A DNA stretch of 64,000 nt, taken from Acanthochlamys bracteata. Taxonomy: Eukaryota; Streptophyta; Magnoliopsida; Pandanales; Velloziaceae. Below are positions 59,832-64,000 of this stretch, piece by piece; within the stretch, counting starts at the first letter, position 1; the number at the start of each line of letters is the position of its first letter. The stretch covers positions 3,782,001 through 3,846,000 of the forward strand of contig CM034138.1 in the NCBI GenBank assembly GCA_019914995.1. Reading direction: 5' to 3'. The notes beneath the pieces were generated by a model, which had not been told where the DNA came from, ran no database searches, and worked only from the letters and a program-made list of their open reading frames with translations. Made by a program: the position numbers and the translations under genes.

Positions 59832-62800
59832 ATGCTTCTCCACCTTCGCTTACCAGGCTTGCTTCTTCTGCGCCGCTCTCCGGCGAACGAGCTCTTGTTG
59901 TTTTCTAAGCAATCGAGAAAAGATTTGGGTAGTTTTAAGGCGTCCTTCTCGAGATTCACGGCAATGGCGGCTTATAGTACACCGGCGGAGCAGAGTTCGA
60001 AGCTTCTGTTTCGGCAATTATTCGAGAAGGAATCCTCGACGTATACTTATGTCTTAGCTGATGTTGGTCACCCTGAGAAACCAGCTCTGGTACTAGTTGA
60101 CTCAAAAAGATTCAATCTTTTAATTTTCATTTTTTAAAACGTCTTAGATTTGAGCTTATTTTCTTCAATAACAAGCTGTGCTTATGTTGTATTTGCGAGT
60201 GTCAATTGCCTTATATTATCTTAGGATCATGGAAATTTGTGAATGGTAAACTAAATATTGGTGATGTAGCAAGCTGGGTTTTTTTGAGTTACTGTCCTTC
60301 ATGTTGATTTTCCATCAAGATAAATACGTCTTACATGGAAAATATTTTAACTTTTATATTTCTAAGCATGTGTTTAAGGGTAATTCTCATATATACTAGG
60401 GAATGATGCAGGACCTACTTCTGCTTTGTAGCAAAGTTTAGTTCAGTAATTCAACATTTGTATTTCTCTTGTTTAGCAATTTGAACACTAACCTTTTTTA
60501 GCATATTGTAGCATGTGTAGTAATTTGTTCATGATTAGACTGTAAACCTATTGATCAATCAGGTTAACTAAATACGGATAGTTATCAACTTCTAAGCTGC
60601 AAATATTTCATCATTTTCTTTTTGCTTGCTTTGTAGCATCTTCTGTTCAAATGATTTTCATTTTAATTATAGAGATGATGCTCTTAATTGCACTTCTGTA
60701 GTTGGTTGATCCAGTGGATAGAACAGCTGATAGAGATCTAAATCTTATCAAAGAATTGGGGCTAAAGCTAATTTATGCAATGAACACCCACTGCCATGCT
60801 GACCACGTTACTGGGACAGGTTTGATAAAGGTTTGTTGTTCCTTGCTCGTCAGACTTGTCTGCCTAATGAATTACAGATCCTCTTTTATACAACTGGCAA
60901 AGGACTTACAATGTTGTACTTGATGATTTTATCTACATCTCTATTTCCTTGGGTATATAAATGGCCTTGTAATGAAAATTACTTGCAGAGGAAGCTGCCA
61001 GGAGTGAAATCTGTCATCTCAAAGGCCAGCAACTGTAAAGCAGATCTTGTGGTAGAACATGGTGATAAAATTCATTTTGGCAATCTTTATTTGGAAGTAG
61101 GTACTCTTTCGTTATTGAAAATGCAGCTGTCTCATATCTATTTTTGCGTCTATAGTCAGTTCCATTTAAATGAAATGATTTAGTTGGACACTGCATGCAT
61201 ACAGTCTGAATTCTTCTGTCTAAAGAAGTGCGTGCTTTACTTGTGTTTTAACTTAAAGAAAGGCTAGTACATGTCAGGAGCTAGACGTCTCATGAGCCTC
61301 TCTTCAATTGATGAAACCCTATGATATTAACAATTAAGTGGTCAAATGTGACACTTCGATTGAGACTAGTTGTTTGGGCACATGTCTAGTTTGATCAACA
61401 ATCCTCCAAGTCTTGAGTTAAATCTTTTCATACACTTAATGATATTATAAATCTGCATATACAGTTTGACATTTTCTGTTGGAAGATGTGGCATGATTAT
61501 CAGTTAAAAGTGCTTTTGAAATGTTGGAGTTACCAGGAAACAGAAAGCACGGGTACGACTCCAACCAAAAATAACGAGCTGTAGTGCATAAGCATATTTG
61601 ATTCTTTAGTAGATGGATGTGCCAATATGTTAACTTGGCTGTGCTTGTTTCATATTGCTAACACGTGTATTCCTGCAGGTTCGTGCTACACCTGGTCATA
61701 CTTTGGGTTGTGTTACCTATGTCACGGGAGATGGACCTGACCAGCCCAATCCCAGAATGGCATTTACTGGTGATGCATTGCTTATTAGAGGCTGTGGCAG
61801 GACAGATTTCCAGGTACAGCTGATATCTTCTTTTACATCTAAAACGTTTCAGTGCAACTTTGTATTGTTATATACCATTTGTTCTCTCGGCCAGAAGTTG
61901 TGACCTGTTAACATCCCAAAACTATGATTCACCTACTTAAATCATGAGATAGAAATACATGAAATTGTTCAGTGCATAAGAATGTAGGCCCTAAATGTAA
62001 CGCCTTGGATGTCAAGCATGTGATATATATGCCAAGAAACCCACTTAGTTATGTGCTAAGCCATTTGAAGCGGCTCATATGACTGGTAAGTGCAAACCTG
62101 AGAAGCAAGTGTTGTGCAAAGGTAGTTTAAGTGTATGACATGCTCTATAATGTGCTGAATTCAAAGTTCTTTGGGGAAGGAAAAACAAATTTGATGAAGA
62201 TGGATTGGTTCCGGTCCTTGTCGTGGTTTTTGAGAAAGTAGATCTAGCAGGTGCAAGTCACAATTCGTACAAGCCTGATTGACCTATTTCTTATTATTCT
62301 TATTAGTTGATGACTTGACAGCATCTAATATTACTAAAGCAGTCCCTTTTTTCGAGTGTCCTCTTGCCTTTCTGGTATAGAAGTTGCTTTCCTTGTGAGC
62401 ATGGCTTTGGATGCTTTCATGAATATGCAGCAATGAACTGGATAACATCCAAATAATATCGATAGACTGATAATAGATACTGGTTTGATGCTTATGTGCT
62501 TGTCCAACTTTAGTTCTTCTATCTGCTTCAAAACCCTTATGTTTTCAAGAGAAGAATCATGTGGTTATTTCTAGGAGTCATTGAGTCATAAAATTCAAAG
62601 CATTTTAATATCTATGAGCAAGATGGACACTCCTAGTATAAATGACCCTTGGGAACAGCTCTTTATTTGTCATAGTTTGTAGCAATAAAATATGATAAGT
62701 TGTGATATAGTGTACCTTAACGGAGTGCAAGATAAATTTCAAAAACCTTAAGAGACGTCTTTGTGTTACAACTCAAAAATTGGCATGCATGTAGCTCAAT

Positions 62801-63533
62801 AACTTTAGCTTTCATGCAGGGAGGGAGTTCAGAACAACTCTACCAATCTGTGCATTTACAGGCAAGTGTGTAGCGAACATGTGCTTACAAAATTTACTTT
62901 TACTAACGTTTCTGCCCTTTTTGTTCCAGATCTTCACGTTGCCAGAGGAGACCCTGATTTATCCTGCTCATGACTACAGAGGCTTTACAGTTAGTATTTC
63001 TTGAGCTTTTTGTTTTAGACTTTCTGTTGTTTGAGCCATAGGGGTAGCATTGTGGATTTCTTCTATGGTGGTTTCTTACTAGAGTTTCTCTTTTGTCCAG
63101 GTAAGCACAGTCGGTGAAGAGATCCGCTTCAACCCTCGACTATCAAAGGATGAGGTATTTCCATAAACATCAGTTTCTAAATTGTGTAGCATAAGGTCTA
63201 AGATTCTAAGTATATGTATAACACTACAAGAGCAGCAACTGTAATTTTAATTTTGTAAGGAGTACTTTGACTTTCTTTTTTTCCATTCAAATGACCTTAT
63301 AAAGCTTTCATGTACTGTTGGCAGGAGAAATTTAAGAGTATTATGGAAAGTAAGTTCCTGACATTTCTTCTTTTCTAAATTATATCTTTTGTACTTTGTG
63401 GAACTTCCACCTTATGTCACTAATACTTTTTCTCTCAGATCTCAACCTACCGTATCCAAAGATGATGGATGTTGCTGTACCAGCAAATATGGTCTGCGGA
63501 TTACAAGATGTGAGCATGAAAGTTTCAGCCTAA
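59832..63533 (+). CDS. ETHE1: Persulfide dioxygenase, ETHE1-like (mitochondrial)
   Basis: Nine exons on the plus strand: 59832-60089, 60702-60830, 60989-61096, 61679-61813, 62820-62861, 62930-62989, 63101-63154, 63325-63349, 63439-63533. Phases agree and give 301 residues, close to the plant family length. About 50 N-terminal residues look like a mitochondrial transit peptide. The metallo-beta-lactamase fold shows THCHADH (His116, His118, Asp120, His121), ATPGH (His172), [16 protein letters not shown] (Asp197) and YPAHDY (His238). His116, His172 and Asp197 are the predicted Fe(II) ligands. The enzyme oxidises glutathione persulfide to sulfite in sulfur and cysteine catabolism. Intron 5 starts GCAAGT, a consensus GC donor. 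The protein ends QDVSMKVSA, with the TAA at 63531-63533. No lesion seen. Confidence 0.92.
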
Positions 63534-64000
63534 GTTTCTCGTTACTACAATATGTAGCAGAGACAACTCCCGCCTTATGTTAAGGAAGCTGTAGCTGCGA
63601 GTGTGTTATATAAGATTGTTTACTACAATATTGAAGGTTAATTACTTTAGTCTTCATAAGCTTGCAAAGTTGCTTAAATAAAATTGAGTTCATAATCATG
63701 AACTCCTTGGGTGTGTTTATTTTGAGATAATCTCATTTTTTTTAAAGTGACTTTAAAACATTAAATTAAAAATATTTAATAAAAATAATGTTTTATATAA
63801 ATTGTATATTAATAATAAGTTTTAAAATGAATTTTGAAAATCTTTTTTGATAGAAATTATTTTGTTTTAAAATTATTATTTGTTCATATTAAAGTGAGTT
63901 TGAAAAAATGAAGTTTAACTGGTCGGTAAATACGCCCCTTGTATGTTGTAATGGGCCAACGTACAGCTTCGGCGCCGGGGACGTTTTCTTATGACAATTT
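63534..64000. other. 3' flank of the ETHE1-like gene
   Basis: Presumed 3' untranslated region to about 63680 (AATAAA near 63678), then a MITE and about 60 bases of unassigned DNA to the edge. Confidence 0.45.
63710..63938. mobile_element. MITE with TTG target duplication
   Basis: 229 bp, flanked by TTG at 63707-63709 and 63939-63941. Ends GGTGTGTTTATTTTGAG and, inverted, GGGGCGTATTTACC. AT-rich interior, no coding capacity. It lies just beyond the likely polyadenylation region. Confidence 0.65.

Noticed and set aside
63510-63660. Alternative ETHE1 C terminus by splicing GAT/GTGAGC to an acceptor at 63559-63560, continuing in a frame with LPPYVKEAVAASV
   Set aside because: The implied intron is only 51 bases, shorter than plant introns normally tolerate, and the direct reading ends in a family-like C terminus.

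Overview
The window is nuclear DNA of a flowering plant, most likely a eudicot. It is AT-rich, has spliced plant genes with short introns, and is loaded with plant-type transposons (FAR1-type MULEs, a hAT element, a Ty3/gypsy relic and many small MITEs). No bacterial operons, CRISPR arrays, rRNA or convincing tRNA genes were seen. All calls come from reading the sequence; family names come from motif recognition, not searches.

Six host genes are supported. (1) First exon of a TypA/BipA-like organellar translation GTPase, minus strand at 2.4-2.7 kb, the rest lying beyond the left edge. (2) An intronless AP2/ERF transcription factor, minus strand, 27.5-28.3 kb. (3) A three-exon class III peroxidase resembling Arabidopsis PER19, minus strand, 35.5-37.6 kb, in which the distal catalytic Arg is His. 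(4) A short PPR-like protein, minus strand, 40.0-40.95 kb. (5) A 12-exon SMP/C2-domain membrane-tethering protein of the NTMC2T6 type, minus strand, 41.8-47.4 kb. (6) A nine-exon ETHE1-type persulfide dioxygenase, plus strand, 59.8-63.5 kb. Genes 5 and 6 are head to head, and their apparent orthologues have adjacent Arabidopsis locus numbers, so this looks like an old neighbour pair pushed apart by about 12 kb of transposons.

Region by region: 0-3.2 kb is mainly the GTPase intron with local repeats. 3.3-14.9 kb is a nest: an old Tourist-like MITE whose central TA microsatellite holds two long-TIR MULE-like elements, one with a FAR1-type transposase pseudogene (3.5-10.8 kb) and one with no transposase (10.8-14.7 kb). 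15-27 kb is degraded repeat DNA: a possible CACTA-like element, a Ty3/gypsy fragment, a strong hairpin, and a second older copy of the FAR1-type MULE. 27-47 kb is the gene-rich part with scattered MITEs. 47.5-59.8 kb is a MITE cluster followed by an unusual large inverted-repeat structure (about 52.4-59.5 kb) whose arms are diverged tandem repeats of about 175 bp. It resembles a foldback element and has itself been invaded by a complete hAT transposon and at least two MITEs.

Nothing suggests the six genes act in one pathway. The most interesting signals are structural: the foldback-like array, the TA-microsatellite MULE nest, three apparent GC-AG introns in three different genes, and the peroxidase active-site substitution.
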